Below are positions 25,366 to 35,078 of a stretch of 44,176 nucleotides of DNA, one piece after another; positions within the stretch are counted from its first letter, which is position 1, and each line of letters starts with the position of its first letter. The DNA comes from Azonexaceae bacterium (GTDB lineage: Bacteria > Pseudomonadota > Gammaproteobacteria > Burkholderiales > Rhodocyclaceae). A model generated the notes under the pieces. That model made no database searches and was not told the origin of the DNA. It worked only from the letters and a program-made list of their open reading frames with translations. The stretch lies in the NCBI GenBank assembly GCA_009469675.1, contig SSSZ01000036.1:1-44176 (forward strand). Direction: 5' to 3'. The translations under genes were made by a program, and so were the position numbers.

Positions 25366-26649
25366 ATGTCCTTCACCCCGATCTACGTGGTGGACGGCGC
25401 CCGTACGCCGTTTCTCAAGGCCCGTAGCGGCCCCGGTCCTTTCGCCGCCGCCGATCTGGCGGTCCAGGCCGGGCGCAGTCTCCTGCTGCGGCAAGCTTTC
25501 CTGCCCACCGACCTCGACGAGGTCATTGTCGGCTGTGCCGGACCTTCGCCGGACGAAATCAACATCGGCCGGGTCGTGGCGCTCCGCCTGGGCTGCGGCC
25601 AGAAGGTGCCGGGCTGGACGGTGATGCGCAACTGCGCCAGCGGCATGCAGGCGCTCGATTCGGCCATTGCCAATATCCAGTGCGGGCGCTCCCAGCTGGT
25701 CCTGGCCGGCGGCGTCGATGCGCTGTCCCGGGCGCCGCTCCTCTATTCGGACGCCATGGTCCTGTGGTTCGCCGCCTTGATGCAAGCCCGGACGGCCGGC
25801 GAAAAAGCCCGCCACTTCCTCAAACTCAAGCCGTCGGCCCTGCTGTCGCCGGTGATCGGCCTATTGAAAGGCCTCACCGATCCAGTGGTCGGCCTTTCCA
25901 TGGGGCAGACGGCCGAGAACCTCGCCTGGCGCTTCGGCATCGGCCGGGGCGAGATGGACGAATTTTCGGCCCGCAGCCACCAGCGCGCCGTCGCCGGCCG
26001 CCAAGCCGGCGCCTTTGGCGAGATCGTTCCCCTGGTGGATGGCGACGGCAAGGTTTACGCCGAAGACGACGGCGTTCGCCCCGATTCGTCGGCCGCCGGG
26101 TTGGCCAAGCTCAAGCCGGTATTCGACAAGCCCTACGGCAACATCACCGCCGGCAACAGTTCCCAGGTCAGCGACGGGGCGGCCTGGCTGATCCTCGCCT
26201 CGGCCGCGGCGGTCGATCAATGGCGGCTGGAGCCGCTGGGCAAGATCGTCGACAGCCAATGGGCCGGCCTCGACCCGGCCCAGATGGGCCTGGGGCCGGT
26301 CCACGCCGCCACCCCCATCCTGCAGCGCCAGGGCCTGGGACTCAACGACCCCGATCTCTGGGAAATCAACGAAGCCTTTGCCGCCCAGGTGATGGGCTGC
26401 CTGCGGGCCTGGAACGACGCCGGCTATTGCCGCGAGCAGCTCGAAAGCCAACCCTGGGGCCGACTCGACGAGAACAAACTCAACGTCGACGGCGGTGCTG
26501 TCGCCATCGGCCACCCGGTCGGCGCTTCCGGGGCGCGGATCGTGCTGCATCTGCTGCACGCCTTACGCGCCCGGCAGAAAAGGCGCGGCATCGCCTCGAT
26601 CTGTATCGGCGGCGGCCAGGGCGGCGCCATGCTGGTGGAGACCCTATGA
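25366..26649 (+). CDS. fadI: 3-ketoacyl-CoA thiolase (FadI-like)
   Basis: This 427-aa thiolase has nucleophile Cys90 (MRNCASGMQ), His383 in GHPVGASGAR and Cys413 in CIGGGQGG. NEAFAAQ and GNITAGNSSQVSDGA complete the family signature. The length and the insert around 130-180 (EKARHFLKLKPSALLSP) are FadI-like rather than FadA-like. It splits 3-ketoacyl-CoA with CoA into acetyl-CoA and a shortened acyl-CoA. Its stop overlaps the fadJ-like start (ATGA), so the two subunits are translationally coupled, as expected for a trifunctional-type complex. Confidence 0.88.
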   Translation: MSFTPIYVVDGARTPFLKARSGPGPFAAADLAVQAGRSLLLRQAFLPTDLDEVIVGCAGPSPDEINIGRVVALRLGCGQKVPGWTVMRNCASGMQALDSAIANIQCGRSQLVLAGGVDALSRAPLLYSDAMVLWFAALMQARTAGEKARHFLKLKPSALLSPVIGLLKGLTDPVVGLSMGQTAENLAWRFGIGRGEMDEFSARSHQRAVAGRQAGAFGEIVPLVDGDGKVYAEDDGVRPDSSAAGLAKLKPVFDKPYGNITAGNSSQVSDGAAWLILASAAAVDQWRLEPLGKIVDSQWAGLDPAQMGLGPVHAATPILQRQGLGLNDPDLWEINEAFAAQVMGCLRAWNDAGYCREQLESQPWGRLDENKLNVDGGAVAIGHPVGASGARIVLHLLHALRARQKRRGIASICIGGGQGGAMLVETL

Positions 26650-28559
26650 ATCATCACCAACACTGGCGGCTCGAGCGCGACGACGACGGCCTGGTGTGGC
26701 TCAGCCTCGACAAGGCCGGTGCCGCAGCCAACGCCCTGAGCGCCGAAGTCCTCGACGAACTGGGGCAGGTTCTCGATCAGCTCGACCTCTACCCGCCCAA
26801 AGGCCTGATCGTGCGCTCGGCCAAGGCCGCCGGCTTTATCGCCGGGGCCGACATCGAGGAATTCACCCGTCTCGACACCCCGGAAAAGGGGCGCCAACTG
26901 GTGGCCCGCGGCTGGAACCTTTTCAACCGGCTGGCTGCCGTTCCCTATCCGACCCTGGCCCTGATCCGCGGCCATTGCCTGGGCGGCGGCCTCGAACTCG
27001 CCCTGGCCTGCCGCTACCGCGTCGCCGTCGACGAGGCAGGCACCAGGCTTGGCCTGCCCGAGGTCATGCTCGGCATCTTTCCGGGGTGGGGCGGCATGAA
27101 ACGCCTTCCCGAACTGGTCGGCCCCCAGCTTGCCCTCGACCTCATGCTCACGGGCAAGACCGTCGACGCCAGAAAGGCCAAGAAGCTGGGCCTGGCCGAC
27201 CTCTGCGTCGCCCCCCGGGTGATGGACGCGAGCGCCCGCGGGCTGGTCCTTTCCGGCCGGGCTCCGGGGCGGGCCACCGGCCTCAAGGCCCTCTTCAACG
27301 CCTGGCCGTTCCGCAACCTGGTAGCGGCCAAGGCGCGCCAGCAGGTGGCAGCCAAGGCCCGGCCCGAGCATTATCCGGCGCCCTATGCCATCATCGACAT
27401 CTGGGCCCGCCGGGGCGGCAACGCCCTCCTGGCGCCGGATCTGGTCGATGGCATCGTGGCCTCGCCCACCGCCCGCAACCTGGTACGGGTGTTCTTCCTG
27501 CAGGAACGCCTCAAGGGCTTCGGCAAGGATTCCGACTTCAAGGCCCAACGGGTCCACGTCGTCGGGGCCGGCGTCATGGGGGGTGACGTCGCCGCCTGGT
27601 GCGCCTTGCGGGGTATGACCGTCACCCTCCAGGACCAGAACCTCGACCGCATCGCGCCGGTTCTCAAGCGGGCCGCCGCCCTGTTCAAGCGGCGTCTGCG
27701 TGACCCCCGCCAGGCCCGGGCTGCCTTTGACCGCCTGATCCCCGACCCGGCCGGCCACGGCATTCCCCACGCCGACGTGGTCATCGAGGCGATCTTCGAG
27801 GATGTGGCCGCCAAGCAGGCGCTTTTCCGGACCATCGAACCGCGCCTCAAAGCGGGCGCGGTCCTCGCCACCAATACCTCAAGCCTGCGGCTGGAGGATT
27901 TGCGGCCGGTGCTGCGCCAACCCGAACGCCTGGTCGGCATCCATTTCTTCAATCCCGTCGCCATGATGCCGCTGGTCGAAGTCGTCGCCGCCGAAAACGC
28001 CGACGCGACGGCCCTCGCCAAGGCCTGCGCCTTCGTCCGCCAGATCGACAAGCTGCCCCTGCCAGTGAAGAGCGCTCCGGGTTTCCTGGTCAACGCCGTG
28101 CTGGCCCCCTACATGCTTGAAGCCATGCGTTGCGTCGACGAAGGCCTCGCACCGGAAACCATCGACGAAGCCATGCTCGCCTTCGGCATGCCCATGGGGC
28201 CGATCGAACTGGCCGACACCGTCGGCCTCGACATCGCCATGGCCGCCGGGAAACAGCTGGCCGGCGGGGCCGAGCCGCCCCGGTGTCTGCTGCACCGGGT
28301 GGACCAAGGGCAGCTCGGAAAGAAAACTGGCCAGGGCTTCTACGGCTGGGCCGAAGGCCGGCCGCGCAAGGCCGCGGCGGGGAAACCTCCGGCCGGGCTG
28401 GCGTCCCGCCTGGTCCGGCCGCTCATCGACCGGGCCGGCCGCCTGGTGGCCGAAACGGTAGTCGCCGATGCCGAACTGGCCGACGCCGGCGTCATTTTCG
28501 GCACCGGCTTCGCCCCCTTCACCGGCGGACCGCTCAATTACCAAAAAAATGCTGGCTGA
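26646..28559 (+). CDS. fadJ: FadJ-like enoyl-CoA hydratase / 3-hydroxyacyl-CoA dehydrogenase
   Basis: This 637-aa protein has the hydratase domain first. Catalytic Glu117 (GGGLELALA) and Glu139 (LGLPEVMLGI) correspond to Glu119/Glu139 of FadB. The dehydrogenase domain begins at about 300, with the NAD motif GAGVMG (307-312), NTSSL and GIHFFNPVAMMPLVEVV, and a C-terminal dehydrogenase half (GFLVNAVLAPYMLEAM, KKTGQGFYGW). It converts trans-2-enoyl-CoA to 3-ketoacyl-CoA. It is about 80 residues shorter than E. coli FadB/FadJ, mostly at the C-terminus. It is coupled to fadI by an ATGA overlap. FadJ rather than FadB is suggested only by the FadI partner. Confidence 0.88.
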   Translation: MNHHQHWRLERDDDGLVWLSLDKAGAAANALSAEVLDELGQVLDQLDLYPPKGLIVRSAKAAGFIAGADIEEFTRLDTPEKGRQLVARGWNLFNRLAAVPYPTLALIRGHCLGGGLELALACRYRVAVDEAGTRLGLPEVMLGIFPGWGGMKRLPELVGPQLALDLMLTGKTVDARKAKKLGLADLCVAPRVMDASARGLVLSGRAPGRATGLKALFNAWPFRNLVAAKARQQVAAKARPEHYPAPYAIIDIWARRGGNALLAPDLVDGIVASPTARNLVRVFFLQERLKGFGKDSDFKAQRVHVVGAGVMGGDVAAWCALRGMTVTLQDQNLDRIAPVLKRAAALFKRRLRDPRQARAAFDRLIPDPAGHGIPHADVVIEAIFEDVAAKQALFRTIEPRLKAGAVLATNTSSLRLEDLRPVLRQPERLVGIHFFNPVAMMPLVEVVAAENADATALAKACAFVRQIDKLPLPVKSAPGFLVNAVLAPYMLEAMRCVDEGLAPETIDEAMLAFGMPMGPIELADTVGLDIAMAAGKQLAGGAEPPRCLLHRVDQGQLGKKTGQGFYGWAEGRPRKAAAGKPPAGLASRLVRPLIDRAGRLVAETVVADAELADAGVIFGTGFAPFTGGPLNYQKNAG

Positions 28560-28614
28560 GAGTGTGGCGTTATACCAACAGCACAATCCCGGCGGCACAG
28601 AATTAGCTGGCTTT

Positions 28615-28628
28615 AAAACGCGTGTTTG
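28615..28628 (+). promoter_or_regulatory. Candidate PsrA-type operator 2, before fadL
   Basis: AAAAC-GCGT-GTTTG is an exact AAAC-N4-GTTT site 67 bases upstream of the fadL ATG. No convincing -35/-10 pair could be fixed around it; TGTAAT at 28632-28637 is a possible -10. Confidence 0.55.
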
Positions 28629-28695
28629 AGTTGTAATCGTCAAAAAAACAGGAAAAACCATTTTCCAGTATCAACATTTACAAGGAGACTATCCG

Positions 28696-30000
28696 ATGTC
28701 AAAGGGAACTACACTGCGCCTGATTCCGGCTCTGCTGGCGGTGGCATTTTCGGGGAGCGCCAGCGCTTCAGGCTTTCAACTGCTGGAACAGAACGCGAGC
28801 GGCATCGGCAATGCGTACGCGGGTTCGGCGGCGGTAGCCGAGAACGCCAGTACCATCTTCTTTAACCCGGCCGGCATGACCCAGTTGCAGGCCCGCGAGG
28901 TGTCGGTCGGCGTCTCGGCGATCAGCACCAGTTTCAAGTTTTCCAATGACGGCGCATCGAGCGTCGGTTCCTTCGCGACCGCCGGCAACGGTGGCGACGG
29001 CGGTGGTTGGGGCTTCGTCCCCAACGGCTACGTCTCCTGGGCGCTCTCCAAGGATTTGTACCTGGGGCTGGGGGTTGGCGCTCCCTTCGGTCTGAAGGTC
29101 GAATACGACAAGAGTTGGATCGGCGCGGCCCAGTCTACCAGCTTCGACATCAAGACCTATAACCTCAATCCGTCCATTGCCTATCGCGTCAACGATACGG
29201 TTTCGGTCGGCTTCGGCCTGAACTGGCAACGCATCGAGGCCGAATATCTGCGGCAGGCCGGCACTACGGCCGGTACCTCGCTAGTGCAAGTCAAAATGAA
29301 GCTTGATGACGATTCCTGGGGCTGGAACGCCGGGCTGTTGTTCAAGCTTTCTCCGGCGACCAAGATCGGGGTTTCGTATCGGTCCGAGGTGAAATACAAG
29401 ACCAAGGGCAACGTCGCATTGTCTAGCGACGGCAGCGCGCTCGGCAACGCCACACTTGCCGGGTTGGTAGGAGCGGGCCGGGCGAGCGACGTCAAGGCTA
29501 AAATCGATGTTCCCGACACTGTTGTACTGAGTGGGACGCATCAACTCAACGATCGCTGGGAACTGCTGGGTGATGTTTCCTGGACCGGCTGGAGTTCGAT
29601 TCCGAAAGTCGATATTTTCCGCACCTCGGGTGTCCTCAATGGCCAGATCGCCCAAACCCTCGATACCCGCTTCCGTGACACGTGGCGGTTCGCCGTCGGC
29701 GCCAATTACCGGATTGACGATGCCTGGAAGCTCAAACTCGGCGTGGCCTACGACCAGACACCGGTGCCCAACGCAGCCCACCGGCTGACTTCCCTGCCGG
29801 ACAATGACCGCACCTGGTTGTCGGTAGGCGCACAATGGCGCCCCAACAAAACGTCGACCCTGGACATGGGCTTGACCTATCTCTACGTCAAGGATCCCAA
29901 GATCAGCAACGATCAGCGTGCGGACGTCCGCGGTCTGGTCAGCGGGAGCTACGACGCGTCGATCTGGATTCTCGGCGCCCAATATTCGATGGCCTTCTGA
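28696..30000 (+). CDS. fadL: FadL-family outer-membrane fatty-acid transporter
   Basis: The protein is 434 aa with AAGGAG eight bases before its ATG. A signal peptide (about 1-25, ending SASAS) is followed by the FadL N-terminal hatch sequence GFQLLEQNASGIGNAYAG and NPA motif (FFNPAGMTQL). Beta-barrel strands follow, with a C-terminal aromatic residue (QYSMAF). Such OmpP1/FadL/TodX channels take up long-chain fatty acids or other hydrophobic compounds across the outer membrane. Between two beta-oxidation units, fatty acids are the likely cargo. It is a single-gene unit: an AAAC-N4-GTTT site lies upstream and a strong terminator follows. Confidence 0.92.
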   Translation: MSKGTTLRLIPALLAVAFSGSASASGFQLLEQNASGIGNAYAGSAAVAENASTIFFNPAGMTQLQAREVSVGVSAISTSFKFSNDGASSVGSFATAGNGGDGGGWGFVPNGYVSWALSKDLYLGLGVGAPFGLKVEYDKSWIGAAQSTSFDIKTYNLNPSIAYRVNDTVSVGFGLNWQRIEAEYLRQAGTTAGTSLVQVKMKLDDDSWGWNAGLLFKLSPATKIGVSYRSEVKYKTKGNVALSSDGSALGNATLAGLVGAGRASDVKAKIDVPDTVVLSGTHQLNDRWELLGDVSWTGWSSIPKVDIFRTSGVLNGQIAQTLDTRFRDTWRFAVGANYRIDDAWKLKLGVAYDQTPVPNAAHRLTSLPDNDRTWLSVGAQWRPNKTSTLDMGLTYLYVKDPKISNDQRADVRGLVSGSYDASIWILGAQYSMAF

Positions 30001-30023
30001 TCGCCGAATACCTTGCGTTCAAG

Positions 30024-30047
30024 CCCCGGTTCGCCGGGGTTTTTTTT
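30024..30047 (+). terminator. Intrinsic terminator of fadL
   Basis: CCCCGG (30024-30029), TTCG tetraloop, CCGGGG (30034-30039) and eight T. It starts 23 bases after the fadL stop. Confidence 0.95.
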
Positions 30048-30070
30048 GAATGGTTCACCTAGAAAACACC

Positions 30071-30098
30071 TTGACCGGGGCTGGTGCTGTTCTATAAT
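30071..30098 (+). promoter_or_regulatory. Sigma-70 promoter of the fadN-fadA-fadD unit
   Basis: TTGACC (30071-30076), 16-base spacer, consensus TATAAT (30093-30098). A repressor-like palindrome begins two bases after the -10 box. Confidence 0.88.
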
Positions 30099-30099
30099 T

Positions 30100-30113
30100 C
30101 AAACGTTCGTTTT
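30100..30113 (+). promoter_or_regulatory. Candidate PsrA-type operator 3
   Basis: CAAAC-GTTC-GTTTT contains AAACG-TT-CGTTT, a 5+5 palindrome fitting AAAC-N4-GTTT. It covers the expected start point. The shared context TATRATTCAAAC at both this and the psrA promoter supports a common regulator. Confidence 0.62.
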
Positions 30114-30164
30114 AGATCGCCCTTCGGCGATTTTCTGCAGAATCAATAGTCAAAGGAGAACCGC

Positions 30165-32564
30165 TTGAACAAGCTGATCGTCAAGAAAGCCGCGGTGCTG
30201 GGGGCGGGGGTGATGGGGGCGCAGATTGCCGCCCATTTGGCCAACGCCAACGTGCCGGTGGTGCTTTTCGACCTGCCGGCCAAGGAGGGTGACAAGAACG
30301 GCATCGTCACCAAGGCCCTGAACGGCCTCAAGAAACTCGATCCGGCGCCGCTGGCCAGCAAGGACAAGTTGAAGTACATCGACGCCGCCAATTACGAGGA
30401 GCACCTGCCCCTTCTGGCGGATTGCGATCTGGTGATCGAGGCCATCGCCGAACGCATGGACTGGAAACACGATCTCTACGGCAAGATCGCCCCCCATCTG
30501 GCGCCGGGAGCGATTCTCGCTTCGAATACTTCCGGCCTGTCGATCAATACCCTTGCCGAAAGCCTGCCGGCCACGATCCGCCCCCGTTTCTGCGGCATCC
30601 ATTTCTTCAATCCGCCACGCTACATGCAGCTCGTCGAGATCATCGCCACCCGGAGCACCGACGCGACCACCCTCGATGCCCTCGAAACCTGGCTGACCTC
30701 CCGGCTCGGCAAGGGAGTCATCCGCGCCCTCGACACGCCGAACTTCGTCGCCAACCGCATCGGCGTTTTTTCCATTCTCGCCGTCATGCACCACACGGCC
30801 GCCTTCGGCCTGGGCTTCGATGAAGTCGACGCCCTCACCGGCCCCCGCATCGGCCGGCCCAAGAGCGCCACCTACCGCACCGCCGACGTGGTCGGCCTCG
30901 ACACTCTGGCCCATGTGGTCAAGACCATGCAGGACACCCTTGCCGACGATCCCTGGCACCGCCATTTCACCGTGCCGGCCTGGCTGCGGGCGCTGATCGA
31001 GAAAGGCGCCCTGGGGCAGAAGACGCGCTGCGGCATCTTCCGCAAGCAAGGCAGGGAAATCCAGGTGCTCGACCTGGGAAGCCAGGATTACCGGGCTTCC
31101 GGCGGCGTCGTTGCCGAAGAGGTTGCCGCCATCTTGAAAACCAGGCATCCGGCGGAGAAATTCGCGCTCCTGCGGGCGTCACAGCATCCTCAGGCGCGCT
31201 TCCTCTGGTCCATCTTCCGGGACGTTTTCCATTATTGCGCCGTCCAGCTCGAACAGGTTGCCGACAACGCCCGTGACCTCGATCTCGCCATGCGCTGGGG
31301 CTTCGGCTGGGCCCAGGGGCCGTTCGAAACCTGGCAGGCCGCCGGCTGGAGCGACATCGCCCAGGCGGTCGCCGCCGACATTGCCGCCGGCAAGGCCATG
31401 AGCGACGTACCGCTGCCGGCCTGGGCGCTCGATGCCGGCCGCACCGGTGTGCACCTCGCTCAGGGTTCGTATTCCGCCCGCCGCACTGCCTATGTTCCCC
31501 GTTCGGCGTTGCCGGTCTATGGCCGCCAGCTGTTCCCCGAGCGCGTCCTGGGCGAGGGCGGGGCGAACCCGGAAAAATCCGGGGAGACGATCTGGGAGAA
31601 CGAAGGCGTTCGCCTGTGGCGCCTGCCCGCGGTCGATGCCGGGATCGGCATCGTCTCCTTCAAGTCCAAGATGCATACCATCGGCAACGAGGTGCTCGAC
31701 GGCGTGATCGCCGCCGTCGCCAGGGCCGAGGCCGAACTGGACGGTGTCGTGGTCTGGCACGAGGCGCCCTTCGCCGTCGGGGCCAACCTGCAGCAGGTGG
31801 GCGAGGCCTGCGCCGCCGGGGCCTTCGATCTGCTCGAAGCGACCGTCGAGAAGTTCCAGCGCGCTTCCCAGACTTTTAAATACGCCCAGGTTCCCACCGT
31901 CGCCGCGGTCCAGGGGCTGGCCCTGGGGGGCGGTTGCGAATTCGTCATGCACGCCGGCAAGCGGGTGATGGCCCTGGAAAGCTACGTCGGCCTGGTGGAA
32001 GCGGGGGTCGGCCTGATTCCGGCCGGCGGCGGCTGCAAGGAGTTCGCCATCCGGGCCGCCGATTGGGCCAGCCGGTCCGCGACGCCGGGCGAGGTGCTGA
32101 GTTTTCTCCAGCCGGTGTTTCAGAACATCGCCATGGCCAAGGTCGCCAAGAGCGCCGTCGAATGCGTCGAGTTCGGGCTGGCCAGGGACAGCGACAGCAT
32201 CGTCTTCAACGCCAACGAACTCCTCTACGTCGCCATCCGCGAAGCGCGGGCCATGGCCGAGGCGGGCTACAAGCCGCCCCTCAAGCCCCGGGCCGTTCCG
32301 GTGGCCGGCCGGGCGGGAATCGCCACCTTCGAGATGATGCTGGTAAACATGAAGGAGGGGGGCATGATCTCCGCCCACGACTACCGGGTCGCCAAGTCCG
32401 CCGCCATTGCCTTGTGCGGCGGCGAGATCGAGACCGGCAGCCGGGTGGACGAAGAATGGCTGCTTACCGTCGAACGCCGCCTCTTCGTCGAACTCTTGAA
32501 GACCCCCGAAACCCAGGCCCGGATCAAGCACATGCTGGAAACCGGCAAGCCCCTGCGGAACTGA
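30165..32564 (+). CDS. FadN-type 3-hydroxyacyl-CoA dehydrogenase / enoyl-CoA hydratase (dehydrogenase first)
   Basis: This 799-aa protein starts at TTG 30165 with AAAGGAG nearby. The domain order is reversed relative to FadB/FadJ. The NAD-binding dehydrogenase is first (AAVLGAGVMGAQIAAHLA from residue 9, ASNTSGLS, GIHFFNPPRYMQLVEI) and the crotonase-type hydratase lies in the C-terminal half (about 500-700, with FKSKMHTIG and QGLALGGGCEFVMHAGKRV). This order and length match FadN of Bacillus. It catalyses hydration and oxidation of enoyl-CoA to 3-ketoacyl-CoA. It opens the largest fatty-acid unit, behind a strong promoter with a PsrA-like site, and precedes fadA. Confidence 0.88.
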   Translation: MNKLIVKKAAVLGAGVMGAQIAAHLANANVPVVLFDLPAKEGDKNGIVTKALNGLKKLDPAPLASKDKLKYIDAANYEEHLPLLADCDLVIEAIAERMDWKHDLYGKIAPHLAPGAILASNTSGLSINTLAESLPATIRPRFCGIHFFNPPRYMQLVEIIATRSTDATTLDALETWLTSRLGKGVIRALDTPNFVANRIGVFSILAVMHHTAAFGLGFDEVDALTGPRIGRPKSATYRTADVVGLDTLAHVVKTMQDTLADDPWHRHFTVPAWLRALIEKGALGQKTRCGIFRKQGREIQVLDLGSQDYRASGGVVAEEVAAILKTRHPAEKFALLRASQHPQARFLWSIFRDVFHYCAVQLEQVADNARDLDLAMRWGFGWAQGPFETWQAAGWSDIAQAVAADIAAGKAMSDVPLPAWALDAGRTGVHLAQGSYSARRTAYVPRSALPVYGRQLFPERVLGEGGANPEKSGETIWENEGVRLWRLPAVDAGIGIVSFKSKMHTIGNEVLDGVIAAVARAEAELDGVVVWHEAPFAVGANLQQVGEACAAGAFDLLEATVEKFQRASQTFKYAQVPTVAAVQGLALGGGCEFVMHAGKRVMALESYVGLVEAGVGLIPAGGGCKEFAIRAADWASRSATPGEVLSFLQPVFQNIAMAKVAKSAVECVEFGLARDSDSIVFNANELLYVAIREARAMAEAGYKPPLKPRAVPVAGRAGIATFEMMLVNMKEGGMISAHDYRVAKSAAIALCGGEIETGSRVDEEWLLTVERRLFVELLKTPETQARIKHMLETGKPLRN

Positions 32565-32566
32565 CT

Positions 32567-32653
32567 AATTGAAACGCGGCGGCGCGGAAGGTGCGGAGAA
32601 AAGTCCGGCCTGCTTTTGTCCTTCCTCCGCGTCGCCGCGCCTCCGCGTTGAAA
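32567..32653. repeat. Intergenic inverted-repeat element, copy B
   Basis: Left arm 32567-32602 (beginning AATTGAAACGCGGCGGCG) and right arm 32622-32653 (ending GCCTCCGCGTTGAAA) are imperfect reverse complements. It fills the gap between the FadN-type gene and fadA. Here an AAAGGAG ribosome-binding site lies at the end of the right arm. Confidence 0.7.
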
Positions 32654-32664
32654 AGGAGAACTAA

Positions 32665-33864
<1,200 letters not shown>

Positions 33865-33880
33865 TGATGAGCGTGGACCT

Positions 33881-33961
33881 GAACCGCAGCGGCGCGGAGA
33901 AGCAGAGGGAAGCTGTCTGTGATTGTCGTTCTTCGCGCCTCGGCGCCTCGGCGGTTCAATT
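33881..33961. repeat. Intergenic inverted-repeat element, copy C
   Basis: Left arm 33881-33912 (beginning GAACCGCAGCGGCGCGGAG) and right arm 33928-33961 (with CGCCTCGGCGCCTCGGCGG, ending TTCAATT) are imperfect reverse complements. The right arm ends six bases before the DUF4442 ATG without a visible Shine-Dalgarno. Confidence 0.72.
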
Positions 33962-33967
33962 CGTTTC

Positions 33968-34483
33968 ATGAAACCGGCCTGGCTCGCCAAGGTGCCGCCG
34001 GCGTGGCGGGCGCGGCTGATGCGGCTGGGGTTCAACCTGCTTCCGGCCTTCCGCGGCACGGGCGGGCGGGTCGAACACATTGCCCAGGATTTCTCCCACA
34101 TCCGCATCCGTTTGCCCCTGAGCTGGCGGACCCGCAACGTCGTCGGTTCGATCTACGGCGGCTCGCTGTTCGCGGTGACCGACGGCGTCCATCCGGTGAT
34201 GATTATGTCGGCCCTCGGCGACGGCGTGATCGTCTGGGACAAGGCGGCGAGCATCCGCTACCGCAAGCCCGGCCTGTCGACGCTGTACGCCGATTTCGTC
34301 CTCGATCGCGGCGAGATCGAGGCGATCCGGGCCGCCCTCAAGGAAAACCCCGAGCTCGACCGGACCTATCGGGTCGAGTTGAAAGACGCCGACGGCCTGG
34401 TCCACACGGTGGTCGAGCGTACCGTTTACATTGCCGACAAAAACCATTACCGGCAAAAATCCACCCGCGAAGGAGACACATGA
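33968..34483 (+). CDS. DUF4442 hotdog-fold (thioesterase-like) protein
   Basis: The protein is 171 aa from ATG 33968; an earlier in-frame start at 33923 lies in the repeat element. The sequence has the DUF4442 pattern: LMRLGFNLLPAFRGTGGRVEHIAQDFSHIRIRLPLSWRTRN, GSIYGGSLFAVTDGVHPVM and the C-terminal strand TVYIADKNHYRQK. DUF4442 is a hotdog family related to acyl-CoA/acyl-ACP thioesterases, so it may release or buffer acyl-CoA in the cytoplasm. Direct biochemical evidence for the family is thin. Its stop overlaps the next ATG (ATGA), coupling it to the chalcone-isomerase-like gene. Confidence 0.8.
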   Translation: MKPAWLAKVPPAWRARLMRLGFNLLPAFRGTGGRVEHIAQDFSHIRIRLPLSWRTRNVVGSIYGGSLFAVTDGVHPVMIMSALGDGVIVWDKAASIRYRKPGLSTLYADFVLDRGEIEAIRAALKENPELDRTYRVELKDADGLVHTVVERTVYIADKNHYRQKSTREGDT

Positions 34484-35055
34484 TTACCTCACCCAGCGTC
34501 CGGGCCGCAGCCCTGGCCGCGGCGTTGATCGCCGCACCGGGCATCGAGGCGGCCGAGGTGGCCGGCATCAAGGTTGAAGAGAGCATCAAGGTCGGCGGCA
34601 GCGACCTCGTCCTGAACGGGGCGGGGCTGCGGGCAAAACTCTTCGTCAAGGTCTATGTCGGCGCCCTCTACGTCAGCCAGAAGGCCTCCGCCGCGCCGGC
34701 CCTGCTCGATGCCGCCACCCCCCGCCGCATGACGATGCGCTTGCTGCGGGACATCGATGCGGATACGCTGTACGGAGCGCTCAAGGACGGCCTCAACAAC
34801 AACAACAGCGAGGCCGAACTGACGGCGCTGAAGCCCCAGGTCGATCAGTTTGCCGCCATCATGAAGCAGATCGGCAACGCCAAGAACGGCGACACCGTCA
34901 CCATCGACTTCGCCGCCGACGGCGTAGCCGTCGGGTTCAACGGCGAAACCCGGGGCAAGGTGGCGGGTCCGGCCTTCGGCAAGGCATTGCTGAAGGTCTG
35001 GATCGGAGACAACCCGGTGGATGCCTCACTCAAAAAGGCGCTTCTGGGTAGTTGA
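34480..35055 (+). CDS. Chalcone isomerase-like secreted protein
   Basis: This 191-aa protein has AAGGAG eight bases upstream. A signal peptide (about 1-25, ending GIEAAEVAG) precedes a chalcone-isomerase-like fold: [73 protein letters not shown] and a final [24 protein letters not shown]. The KVYVGALY and WIGDNPVD segments are hallmarks of the bacterial periplasmic branch. Plant relatives with this fold bind fatty acids. Coupled to the DUF4442 gene and 23 bases before fadD, it could bind fatty acids in the periplasm between FadL and FadD. That role is inference. Confidence 0.82.
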   Translation: MITSPSVRAAALAAALIAAPGIEAAEVAGIKVEESIKVGGSDLVLNGAGLRAKLFVKVYVGALYVSQKASAAPALLDAATPRRMTMRLLRDIDADTLYGALKDGLNNNNSEAELTALKPQVDQFAAIMKQIGNAKNGDTVTIDFAADGVAVGFNGETRGKVAGPAFGKALLKVWIGDNPVDASLKKALLGS

Positions 35056-35078
35056 ACATTACGGAGGAGGGGAGAACG

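Noticed and set aside
22987-25815. Minus-strand open frame (942 codons) opposite fadE
   Set aside because: The real gene is on the plus strand with full FadE motifs and operon spacing. The antisense product has no recognisable domain.
25680-26645. Upstream extension of the FadJ-like frame into fadI
   Set aside because: The frame is open by chance. The extension is Arg/Pro-rich, and homology begins at ATG 26646, which overlaps the fadI stop.
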